Source: Saturnia japonica
Lineage: Eukaryota > Arthropoda > Insecta > Lepidoptera > Saturniidae
DNA: 64,000 nucleotides
Assembly (NCBI GenBank): GCA_033032175.1
Contig: CM065312.1
Location: 3,906,001 to 3,970,000 of the forward strand
Direction of reading: 5' to 3'
The notes beneath the pieces were generated by a model that saw nothing but the letters and a program-made list of their open reading frames with translations, was not told where the DNA came from and searched no databases. Below are positions 25,161 to 37,300 of the stretch, one piece after another; position 1 is the stretch's first letter, and every line of letters begins with the position of its first letter. The translations under genes were made by a program, and so were the position numbers.

Positions 25161-25539
25161 AGCACAGAATTAAATTATTTTATATCTTATTACTCCGACC
25201 AGCATTAATTTTCATGAACACCTAACTTATCGCTTTACCACACTGTTATCATTTGGTACCTACAACAAATTCTCACTAATGCCTTTTTAGTGAACTGCGC
25301 GGTGTAATTTTGCACCGCATTCCCTCTCATCGCTATCGCTAGTGACCTAAATTTAAAGCTTTTAATTATTTCACCATAACTTCTGGTTACATAGTTTAAT
25401 TATAGTATTAAAGTATAAATAGAAATAATTTCAAATTACAATAATCACTCCAAATTACCATGCATTAAGATAGTAATTAAGTAGTAGGTAAAATAAGAAA
25501 CCAGTTTCATCTTTTTTTATAATAGCCGGCAAATTGACG
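25161..25539. other. Intergenic DNA
   Basis: Nothing recognised; a short near-palindrome GCGGTGTAATTTTGCACCGC at 25300-25319. Confidence 0.5.
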
Positions 25540-25835
25540 GTACTGTCTCCGATGGTAAGCATAACATAATCCTAAGACAACGGTGGCCACCGAGAGATCG
25601 TAATCCATCGACGGTAGCCACGACCATACCGGTCTGCATTAATTTAATTCGATATGCACAAATAGACCTCGAAACGGTACACGCAAAAGCGAGTCACTAT
25701 GACGGTCTTTTCAGTGCATAGTGGTCACGAACCAATCGAGCAAAACAATACTACCACCCCGCCATTGCCTCGTTCGTTAATCAGCAAGGTGCACCATATG
25801 CAAGTGAGGTTTGCTTGGGTATCTCAGCTTTAAAG
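25540..25835 (-). repeat. Repeat related to 61.7-62.06 and 53.05 kb
   Basis: Shares TAATCCATCGACGGT, CGCAAAAGCGAGTCACTATG and ACCACCCCGC with 61727-62060 (same orientation) and with 53050-53300 (inverted). Non-coding. Confidence 0.65.
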
Positions 25836-26176
25836 ATGTAATTCTACACTCCTTACACTCCTGTTACACTTCCAGAGAAATAACACTTCCAGTAAGCTGT
25901 CCACTGTCTTCATTCTGTTACTATAACTGAAAAGAGTACAGAGCTTCTTCCAAGAATTCCAAGTAATATTTTAAATCTCTCTCTAACAAAGTATTCCTTA
26001 GCTTGAATAGAGAAGAGCATATCCCAAACTGAAACTAGTGTCTGAAATAGTTACGTAAGAACTTCTTTTGAAGTGAAAACTTCTTTAGCATCGTTGTGAT
26101 TTGAAAGTCGATGAAACGAAAAAGCGAAAGCGACAGTAAAATTAATAGTGGCATAGTTTCAGAAAGTCGTAACAAC

Positions 26177-26259
26177 GTCCTCGTAGCGTAGCGGTTATAA
26201 ACGTGACTGCTTTATACGAAGTCGTAGGTTCGAATCCTCGCCTCGAATAGCTTTTTTTT
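26177..26259 (+). repeat. tRNA-like sequence (pseudo-tRNA or SINE head)
   Basis: TAGCGTAGCGG matches an A box and GGTTCGAATCC a B box, followed by eight Ts, a Pol III stop. The D stem GCGT/ACGT and an anticodon arm with one mismatch can form, but the T stem and acceptor pair poorly, so a working tRNA is unlikely. Confidence 0.5.
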
Positions 26260-26920
26260 CATTTTGACTTCGGACTTCAATTAGTACTGAGATAACTTAA
26301 GTCGAATATTTATAACATAAAAGTTTCTAAAATTTTTTTTTTGATAATTTAGTATGGCTATAAAAATTAAAACAAAAAACATAAGATGTGAAGGTTTCAC
26401 TTCTACCACGTGTGAATTGCACACATAATTTTTTCTACAAGTACTTATAACACTTGTAAATACATACTTGTTTTTAAAACTCTTCCAATAAGTACGCCTC
26501 ACAAAGTGACAAGTAAAATGTTATGCACAATATTTTAATTAATTATTTTAAATAATAACGATGATTTGTTTTCAGACTGCCCTTTCGAATAGATTATGAT
26601 GAAAAAATTTAGTAATATAACCTAGAGAATTTAGAACAAACAATAGCTCATTTTCTATTAAATACAGTCTGCAAATTCATAACTTAAACGCAAAAGCCAA
26701 CGGTTAACCCTCGTAAATTAATCAGCGAAGAAATATTTCTAAGCTTTCAATATTTTATTATAATTATGATCAAATAAATCAACTTTACTTCGTTTAGCCT
26801 CTTCCTCTCTTTAAGTTCTTTAACTTAAAGCAAAATTTACCTAAGAATGGTTAACAAAAATTCAAAAGAACCCTTTCAAATTACAATTTTACTGGATATT
26901 ATAACGCTCAAAAAATTTAT
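26260..26920. other. Intergenic DNA
   Basis: AT-rich; no supported feature. Confidence 0.5.
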
Positions 26921-26924
26921 TTTT

Positions 26925-27195
26925 TATTTAATGGTTGAACGAGATAATCTCTGGAACTACCGCAAATGCAAAATCTTTTTGCATTTTATAGCCTGTTGAT
27001 TGAGAAAGCTTAACTTCACACTACCACTCTAAACAATGAAGCAGTAATTTTGAACGTCAATCAATCTAGCTGTAGGTAAATACAGAACGTAAGAACAATG
27101 ATACGATACACGGGTGTGTTGGTGTGTGGTGGAGGCACAGTGTAGTTTTAGTCAAATAAATTGAATACGGGTGAAACTATGTAGCATAGCTACTA
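26925..27195 (+). repeat. Helitron-like internal fragment
   Basis: GGTTGAACGAGATAATCTCTGGAACTACC and GAAACTATGTAGCATAGCTA match the 32122-32704 element; a CTAG end is lacking. Confidence 0.5.
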
Positions 27196-27867
27196 AATAC
27201 ATACGAAGGTTCATATTAATGGCAAAATTAAACAATACAATTGAATTACTTCAATATTTTAATCATTAACAATATTACTTACTTAGTGTGCAAACGAAAA
27301 AAATGTATTCAACATTATCATAAACTATTCATTCAAACAAAAATTGTAATGGAATAAGTTATACTAGATATCGGTTCAGCAAGCCTTTCCACTTGTAAAC
27401 CTTGTAAACTATAAATGATTTGGTATCTAAATTCTCGTCCCTATTTGCAATATAGTCATAACTCTTTTTTATTATTATAAAACCTTTATACAATTTAAAT
27501 TAGAAGTTATACTTATGAGAAACAATTAAAAAATTACAAAAAATAAAACATCTTACAAAGGAACTATAAAAATAACCAAACGGTGGCGAAAAAATATTTA
27601 CAAAACGATGTATGTAACAATCAATATGTAAATAATACTGTAAGTTATACAAATGAATTTAAATAAATTAAAGGCAAGAAGATATGATATAAATATATTT
27701 ACAATTACATGATTAAATATTTTCTAATAAATATAACATATTTATAAGGAACTTAAGAAGAATGTGTATTTACAAGATATGTTTTTAACATACTGCAAGT
27801 GCATCTAATGTAGATTATGTTTATGTAGTTCTTAATTTCATCGTAGAAAATGTATGTAAATTTCTCA
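27196..27867. other. DNA downstream of Stubble
   Basis: A/T-rich, no gene. The Sb 3' UTR probably ends near 27890. Confidence 0.5.
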
Positions 27868-27890
27868 GACTGCTTCAGAAATAAGCAGTC
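27868..27890. other. Perfect 8-bp hairpin past the Sb poly(A) signal
   Basis: GACTGCTT, a 7-base loop, then AAGCAGTC. On the Sb strand it lies about 15 bases beyond the AATAAA, roughly where cleavage would fall. Role unknown; chance is possible. Confidence 0.5.
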
Positions 27891-27905
27891 ATTGTTAGGG
27901 CGTTT

Positions 27906-27911
27906 TTTATT
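27906..27911 (-). promoter_or_regulatory. Sb: Likely poly(A) signal of Sb
   Basis: AATAAA on the minus strand, about 300 bases after the Sb stop; the nearest perfect hexamer I see downstream of the stop. Confidence 0.5.
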
Positions 27912-28207
27912 GTTCAAGCCTAGATATACACCGTGAACGAAGCTGGTTACGAGGTTTCATACAGAATTCCACTTGAACGAGTTCTGTAGAGCTTCTAGGT
28001 GGACTATTCCAAATAAAACGCCTCAGAAAACGTTGAATTCAATCAACATTTTTGAAGGTAACTAGCACGGCACTTGTAAATTCGATGATATTATTGTGTT
28101 CTATCCTTTGTTTCTAAACAAAATAGTTCAGATATCACTTTTCTTTATAGTATCACTTTCGCACAACAAATCACTTTTAGGAACTCCATGAAGATCTATT
28201 GATTTTA

Positions 28208-28345
28208 CTAAGAGTTGACAGTTTGCAATATCCACGGTACAAACTTTGATATTCTAGTGCAAACTCCTGGAAGATTGGCTTCACCGCATCCGATTCCCCA
28301 GCTGATGATACCAGCTAGGAAATACCTCTGATCTCGGCCTTTGAC
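28208..28345 (-). CDS. Sb: Sb last exon with stop
   Basis: Found by reading the minus strand after the previous phase-0 donor; it is too short to stand out as an open frame. The acceptor is TTACAG|GTC. It encodes 45 residues and a TAG stop: [20 protein letters not shown] then [14 protein letters not shown] and a short tail ending VNS. Trp510-Gly511 is the usual substrate-binding segment after the active serine. The Drosophila protein ends at an equivalent point, so the C-terminus is complete. Confidence 0.96.
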   Translation of the reverse strand, partial: VKGRDQRYFLAGIISWGIGCGEANLPGVCTRISKFVPWILQTVNS

Positions 28346-31300
28346 CTGTAACCCAGAAAATTCCTTTTTAATTACTGCAAAATTATGAATATGTATTATG
28401 CATGCATTGTATGGAATAAATTTATGATACTGATGCCAAAACGAACGTTGATCGACGTGAGTTCGAATCCCTACAATGAGCCCGAACTTTCGGTGAAATA
28501 AATCATCATTTATTTATTTTAACACTTACATAGGAAACACTAAAACAAGAAAAGAAAAATAGACAGAGAACATTGCTTAGCACTATTATACTCAAAACAA
28601 ACTAACTAGTATACTAACAAACAAAGAAAAAAAACTTAAATTGTACCTAATAAATGGTAAACTACTGGATCAACACTACTCTTCTGACTGAGCAAAATAT
28701 TTTTTGATTGCAGGAACGTCGTCATGTAAAATGTCCAGCTTGTTTGATTTTTGGAGTATGTTAATAATTCTCGTTATTCTCGCTATGGGAGCAATATACC
28801 TCATGTTAGAGAGCACTCTTTCTGTTACAAATAGGTTAGAAAATAGGTCTTGGTAATTTTTGTGGGACGGTAAATCAGGAAGAAATCAAAAGTAAATCAT
28901 TATAAAACCTTTAGCATGGTGGTAGTGTTTTTTAATGCCCGCCTGGCTAGCTACCACCAAGAAATTGAAAATCGGTTGCCAAATACCAATAGATGTGTTC
29001 CGGCAGGTGACCTTATGAGTCATTCTTCCACTAAACTTAGCGTGCTACCATCTTAAGCCACATCTTCACTAAAGATCAGGTAAGATTGTGGCCACAACAC
29101 TAAAAACCTATAACGATAAAAAAATCCCAGAGAAGTTTAGGTACACGATAATCTTTTTTTTTTTGGACTGACAACAATGGCAACAGACGTAAAGGGTGTC
29201 AAAGTGACTGAAGCTAAGCTTAAACAGTTGCCGTGCTGCATATGTATCAATTCGATCTAACTATATCTACATTTTTTTTATAATATTAAGTAAGCAATTC
29301 TTCATATAAGTAAATGATTCCTCGGAAATGTAACTGTCGATTTGGATAAAATTTTGTATTTAGAATTATTATTTACGTTAGTTTTACATTACCAAGTTTA
29401 CCTAGATAATTGTAACTCGGTCGTCCAAATTTTTGAATATAATTCCATATCAGAATTCTTTTATAGTCCTTTCTAAAGCAAATTTAACTAAAACTTAACG
29501 AAACTACCAAAAAATAAAACGAGTATTTAGATAACTTTAGTACTCTATGTAACATTATAGTAAAAATGTCGTTTTATCTTTTCATAAAAACGTTGCCAGC
29601 CAATTTCAAATACAATTTCGTACACGTATCTCATTGTAATTAACGAAGGCAGACTTGGTTCTAAGAAACACTAGTAACGTTATTATCTTTAGAAGCATAC
29701 ACTGCAAGTATGCTCTGTTTTTCTACTCCCTAGGCACTCGAGTAAACATGAAATGTCGTACTAAATTTACACCTAAAAAGATATTTGCTATACTTTCTTT
29801 AGTCTTATACTTTTAAAATTTACCGAGTTTATTTAAAAAAAAAAAAATTTGGTGGTGCGTAAAGTTTTATTATCAAGTTTAAAGAAATAAATCAACCAGC
29901 AATTCGGCGAACATCCAAAAATAAGAATAAAAGTCGAAAAACTTACCAAGATTTGTTTACGATATTTATCAGGATGTTTTTTACTATATTAAATGGAAAC
30001 TCATTCCGATGGCAACCTTTTTTTCTATGTTGCAGGACACTTATGAGTTATATGGTGTTATCAAGAGTGTACGTACCTGTAGAGGTCCTCCCGAATCTCC
30101 CTGACAAGAATCGTGACCGCCCCTCTCGTGGCCGGCGCACAGGAATATGTCCGGTATGAACTCCTGGCGACCAGCTCTGAAGAACATCGATTTGCACCTC
30201 TCGTTTGATACTATAGGCACTTGTACCTGTTGAAGAACACTCATTAAAGTAATGCACCTTTACATTTGAAATATTTGTTTTTCTTTTAAATTTGAATATT
30301 TTCCAAGTTATCAATATATTAATCATAGATTAATTATTGGTTAAAGCTGGCGCTAGCGGAAAACAATCCTTAATTTATGATATTAACGAAAAGTATTTAA
30401 AGAATCGAGAAAACATTGACAATAAATGAAATATGTAGAAACAAAAACAGCGTTGTCATATTTTGCATTATGGATTTCAATTGTTTAAAGTACTCTTAGA
30501 CTTAGCGTTTCAATATCTAGGGTCACATCGTCACATAACATCAGCCGATATTGTGGACTTAACGCTAAACCAGTAAATAATAAAAAGAAACTAGGAAAAA
30601 AAATTACAAACATACTTTATAAAAAAGGAAAGTTTATGCATTTACCATGAATTTATGTACTTATAAACATACCTCTTGTAGAACAGAAGGCAGCACTCCA
30701 CCCTCAGAAAGCCTGCCCCAGCCCGTAACTGTAGCGTTTTCACCGACCAACAAATCATCTGACGCCGGTAAGCATATAGGTGATATATGCGGTGCAAATT
30801 GCAAGAGAGACTCCAGTTTCACCAGTGCCAGATCGTATTCGTACGTGTAGAAATTGTATTTGGGATGGACAGCTTTCCGGGCGACTCCTCGCTCCACGAA
30901 TGGATACTCCTCCGATACTGACGAGAAGTCATATTCACCGACTCGTATCCTTATTTGCGATGTTAGGAGACTGGAAAAATAAACCATATTATTGACGTAA
31001 ATACGTTTTTTTTTCCATAGAGGGAGGACAATAAATATACTAATAATAACATCATCAGGGGATATAGTTTGTCATTAAGACAACATACCTATTTACAACT
31101 ATAAAAAAATAATTAAAAAAAAACCTTGGAATGAACGAATAATCTTTCGTTAGTACGGTGACTTACACACATGCGGGTCGCAAATAACCATGAATAACGT
31201 ATTTATAGTACATAGATACTTTGTAAATAAAAAAAATATATCTTCAAGACAAAAATAACAAAGGGAGAGTGGAATCCGGGATTATTTTTTTTTTTAATGT

Positions 31301-34300
31301 TGAGCTAGGAATAAAGCTTGTATTGACTGCTTTAGTGGATTTTATTTTTACATTTATAGTCTAATCCGTTTCTCAAACTAGCCATAAATCAAACTTACAA
31401 TACAACATCATTATAAACGAGATTTTCTCATAAGAAGCTGGATATAAAGCGTATTTTATCTTGATATAATAATATGCTCAATTGGATACCTACTGCATAA
31501 GGTCGTGCGTAGGCAGCCATCTTCAGATTTGAATATGAGCGTTTCTTTTTTATACTACAAAGGTTTCAAATAAACATACGGCCCCATAATGGTAAGGGGG
31601 TACCGTTGCAAATAAACGCTTGTAATACTATAGATATAGTTACAAGCGCGTTGCCAAACTAGGAGTTCCGGAAACCCTGCTCACCGCAAGAACACAACAG
31701 AAGGTTATTTGTCTACGATCTTCTGTGCCCTATCTCACTTTAATATTAATGCAAAAGATAACCAACCTAGATCTAACCTGGTATAATTACCTACAAATTA
31801 CTAGGAACCTACGATAACTTTGATTTAGGTGATATCTTGAAACAGTATTACAAAGAAGACCTGAAAATACAACTCACTCATCGACGCAGTGACCCGCCGT
31901 CGCAATCCATCCTTCATTGATGATAGCACCACCACACCTATGTGTGGACGAGAATCCGAAGAACGAAGTCCGTCTGACGGACACCTGCCACGGCCATCGT
32001 CCGAAACTAGAATCCTTGCCTCCCATGATACGGATTTCTGGACGAGGCCACATGGCTGTTACTCCACATTCTGGAAACGATGTACAAGCACACATATCGT
32101 GATTCCGTCAGTCATCCGTAGTCTATTCTTATAATATAAAGCTCATAGTTTTTTTTTTGTTTGAACGCGCTAATCTCTGGAACTACGTATTAAAGCTAAT
32201 TTATTGAGGAATAATAAAGGCTATATAACAACTTCATGATACGATCCTTAAGATTAATATTGAGTAGGATACGAGTCAGAATTGAATTTGTAAGTATAGT
32301 CTCTTTTTTGTACTAAGCCAGTACAAAGAGGCACTTCAAGTGAGGCGAGGCGCTCTGAATTTTTGCGGTACATTTGAAGTAATACGTGAGTTGAGGCGTT
32401 TTGTACCTCAGCAGTACCTTTGAAGTAGCATGAGGGGCGAAATATTTTGAAGCTCGGTGGATGTAGATGCATGTAGATTTGAGTAGGTGCATTTCATACT
32501 ATTGAGGTACTCGTACATTATTTGTCATGTACCGGGACAAATGTACGGGTGCTTGTTAGTCACGTCACGAAATCTAGCAAGCTGTAAGCAAGTATGTAAA
32601 GCTAGAACAAAGATGGACTACATGGGTGCATAGGCGGCGGCAGCGCAGGAGAGACTGGGCCGAATAAATTTGACACAGATGAAACCGTGGTAGTACATAG
32701 CTAATTTGACATAGGTAAGCATCATATAGGCACGCCGGATAGAGTATTCAGAAGTCCCGTTCGTGAGCGTATAAATACTCATGCTGTAAGGCACACACTA
32801 TATTCTATACATTGAAATCAATAGTATGAACGCACTTAATTAATCAATATCCTAATATTTGTGCATTTGCCAATCTAGTCCTTAATATCTTTACAAACCT
32901 CCTAAATCCTATAATTAAAGGTAGTTTTAACCGCTTTATGAATTGTTATAAAATAAAACTGTTCTTTATATAGACAATAACAAAAAAAAACATCGCTGCG
33001 TGTCAAATGGAATATTTTAAGCAAGATATTCAACAAAGAATCTAGCTTTCTATAGAATTTTAGTCTAGATGTGCTTAAATGTGCTTGCCATCAAATAAAT
33101 AGCTGCAACGAAATGAGGTCGAGATGTAATCTCAAAATGCATGTTATATTTTATGAAAAAGCTGAATTTACACATTTTACGGAGCGAATTACATTTGTAG
33201 ATTGCGATAGAGATGTTTTTATTTTACATACAAAGTTTAATCTCACAATTTACAAACGCTTATGAGGTTTATTAAAAGCTTTGGATAGTATTACGGAGCT
33301 CTGTGGTGTGCAATGCTACGACTATATAGAAACTGTTTCTTTGTTTAATATATTTTTTCGACACAAACAAGCTTTTGATTATAAAAGGGTTTTTATAAAT
33401 GATTTTTATTCCATTTAGTATAACATTGCTGGTTCATTCAACAGCTGAAAAGGCGAATATATTTGCAAATCAGTTTGCGAATAATTCACATCTGGATGCT
33501 GACTCTAGCATTCAGCCCACAATACCTTCGTATGTTTCATCAATGCAGGAAATTGTAATTCGTACTAAAGATATACGAAGAGTGCTTCTAAATCCAGATG
33601 TAAATAAGCTAGTTGGTCCCGATGGACCTAAAAACTGCGTACCTGAGTTGGCGCATGTCCTGACACCTCTGTTCCACCTCTCCAACTACCATCCATTTGC
33701 CATAACCTCATTTTTTGCAAAGTAATGGAGCAGGTAATAAATAAGCAACTTTTGGCATACCTAGAGGTTAACGATATCCTTAGAGATCGTCAGTACGGCT
33801 TTCGACAAAAACGATCAACTGGGGATCTCCTAGTGTAATGCCACCCATTACTGGGGTGAGGCGATCGAGAAATACGGAGAGGCTGTTGCTGTCTCTGTAG
33901 ATGTTAGTAAGGCTTTTGATAGGGTCTGGTACGCAAATCTCTTAAGCAAGCTGCGAGCTAATGAAGTCTCCCAACGCCTGCGGACCTGTCGTTGATAGCT
34001 TCTCGTCTGACCCCAAGGCTATAAATAGAAGTTCCTCAGGACTCTGTACTCTCAGCGATACTATTCGTGCTGCACATAAACGATCTACAAAAACCTGGTA
34101 TCTTTGGGTACGCAGTTGATAGCACTATGGCCGAGAGGTACTTAACTAACCCGCAGGCTAATTTACAGGAAGTCCATAATGAGAAAGAGAAAATGGTCGA
34201 ACGCTTGGATTTGAAACTTAAGTTCGTATCCGACTAGAATGAAACGAACTTGGACAGGTTTAATGCTGAAAAAACACATGCGTATCTATTCTCCGCTAAA

Positions 34301-37300
34301 CGGAGTCCATTTGTCCTAACTCCTATTTTCGAGATGTTTCCCTTCTAGTAGTAGACAACCTCGAGCTCCTTGGGGTCCAACTAACATCTGATATGAACTT
34401 AGGGCGCTCAATCGAGATAAGGACAAGAAAAGCTGCCAAGACATTGGGGATCCTCTTCAAGGTTAGACGGTATTTCAAACCAAACCAGCTTCTTAGCTTA
34501 TATCAAGCACAGCTACGGTCATGTGTGAAATACTGCTATCAACTTTGGGATAGATCAGCCAAATATTAGTTGACCCCTCTTGACTCCATTAAGCGTCAAG
34601 CATGTCGACTTGTTGGCGATGAAGCACTGATGACGAAAAAAATGCTCAGTCTATAGCATCAACGTAAGGTAACTTGCCTCTCAGTGTTTTACCGGTTATA
34701 CTTTGAGGAGTGTGCACAGGAATTGCACGATTTAATTCTACCGCCGTGAGGGTTCCACCCTTATGTTGTGGAATTTCCCCCGATTCGCACAAAGCGGTTC
34801 GCTTCGTCGTTTATTATACGAACGGCAAAGGAGTAGAATTCACTCCCGGCGCCTGTTTTCCCGTCCACCCATAGCTTGGGAGTCTTCAAGCGACTCTTCG
34901 CGTTTAACAGGTAAACAAAAATTGATATTTTAATTGACTATGTTATATTATATTTTAATGTTTTTTAGTTATAAGTACCTATTTTGGCGTATTTAGTAGA
35001 GAATAAAATTAAAAACTACACATGCATCATGTGACGGAAGGGCGATAAGATGAAGTTAGCAATTATTGATAATGAATTTAATTATTCATTTTACTAACTT
35101 GTTATATAGCTATATAAATTATTTTAGACAAATTCAAATAATTATTAGGTACCCATATGGAATACATTTTTGTTTTCTTAGGCCAAAAAGTATAACTTCT
35201 TACGTGCTTACATAGCTAAATACCTTTTTACTTGGTTTCGGAAAAATTTCTGTACCTTAGAAAAGAGTGTCATATATGCGTCGCCAGCGTCAGCTGGAAT
35301 TAGGTCTATTCTAAAGAAGTGGATGCGTGTACATAACTGGGAGCGATAGAAGTTCACTTTTGAATATTCACACTCGATAATATGTGATGCATACATCGAG
35401 AGTGATTATTTTCACTACAATAAAACAAAAGGTTTGGATAGCAACTTAGAGTTTACACTTTTTGATGCGAAATGCGTGAGCATAGTAAATATTAATTGTC
35501 ATTAAGTAATTTCCATAGCTCGCCTAAAGAAGCATATCAATCCCGTCGTCTGTTTTCCCATCCACCTATAACTTGGGAGTCTTCAAGCGAAGAGTAAACA
35601 GGCATTTAATAGATAAGCGCTATTCATCGTCGGCCTCATCTTTACTTTCCATCAGGTAAGATTGAGGCCAAGCGCATTCCTGTATTGCATTAAAAAAACT
35701 TTAAAATTGTAGATAAAGGTTGAAAAATATAAATATTTATTAGCAAATAGCATTCATCATAATTGATAACAATATTTTTAATTTATTTTCAGATGGCACT
35801 TATAGAGCATTAAGAAAACATCAAGTGTTAACTTCTCCACAATAAAACAAGTGGTTAATCAAAATTCTACCTACCATATTTTTTTCATATCGCGCCCTAT
35901 CTAAGCAAAACTTTAAAAATGTAGTTTTAAAACTAAAAAAATACATTTTATTGCCATCTAGCGTCACGATAACGAACTACATAATCAACCACAGAGCACT
36001 CACCATAATTAATTTCAACATTTATATTTATTTTATTTCTAGATGGCACTGATACGGTATTTAAAAAAATAACATCAAGTTTAACTTTATCTTTACCTCA
36101 ATTATTAAGAAGTTTCGTTGGGGAGTTTTTGCCAATATCTTCATCTGCCATATTCTGATTTTAATTTTAATTCATTAAAACTTGCGTATTTGGCTTTAAT
36201 TACGTAATATTGATGGTATTTTGCGTGATATAGTTTAGATCATATATAGGCAACAACCGGACCGTGTAAGATATGATCCGGACCGCGAGACATTTTGAAA
36301 ACCCCAATTAAAAAAAAAAAATCATGAGGTACTTATACTCACGGAAGTGACAGTGAGGCGACAATCATCAAATCCTTTGATGTTTGCCTCCTCAGTCTTT
36401 GATAATCGCCGCCACTCGGCTTGCTTGATCAAATTCTTTGAGGTTTGCCACCTCACGGGCGACACGTCAAAAGATTTATTGCTTCTCAATTATTCTAAAC
36501 TAGTTTATTCCAGATTATTCCTTCATTTTGCCTATATAAGTAGGTGGATGGCCCGAACGTTAGATCAAGTCCGGTGAAGCTGTAAAAGCCATCAGAGGCT
36601 CCAGGGAACCTAGGGTTAACAGTATAGTCAGTTCTAAAAAAAACCAACGTTAGTTCAGTTCTATTTGAGCTACCGATGTGATAACTTGGACAAGCGATAT
36701 CCTAGCGAACTACTCGAGCCGTCAACTTACTTTGTGACTTTGTGTGCATCTTGAGTGGTTACGAACTATAGTTTGTTATTAAGTTTATTGAACGAAAAGT
36801 AAACAAAAATGACGTCTGGTGGAAAGAAACGAAAAGTAGATACAAAAGGTCGCCAGTTTCAAGAAAAATGGACTGAAGAATTCTTTTTTATCTTGCACAA
36901 TGGTAAGCCTATTTGTTTGCTGTGTAATGAATCCATTTCAGTAATGAAAGAATTCAATATAAAGAGGCATTACTCAACTAAGCATGCTACGCTGCACTCA
37001 CTGACAGGACAATTAAGAACAGACAAAACCCAGAAGCTTATCGCAAATTTCGAACTACAGCAACCAATGTTTCATAAACAAAGAACGCAACTCGATAATG
37101 CTGTGAAAGCTAGTTTTAAAGTTAGCTCAAAATTGGCAAAGGCATTAAAACCATTTGCCGAAAGAGAATTTATCAAGGAGTGTATGTTAGAAGTTTGTGT
37201 GCTGAAAAATGAATTTGAAAAAATTAGTTTGTCAAGACGAACTGTTGTTCGACGTACTTATAGAAATGATGGCTAATGATATAAAAACAACATTGACTGA

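Noticed and set aside
31889..32134. Plus-strand frames opposite the Stubble exons (also 30647-30850, 30780-30995, 29953-30159)
   Set aside because: Shadows of the protease exons on the other strand.
32254..32472. 72-codon minus frame beside the Stubble activation exon
   Set aside because: It lies in the Helitron-like insertion; the Stubble phase joins 32070 directly to 39339, leaving no room for it.
36347..36577. 76-codon plus frame upstream of the hAT transposase
   Set aside because: Inside the transposon leader, no BED or hAT similarity and not joined to the transposase frame.
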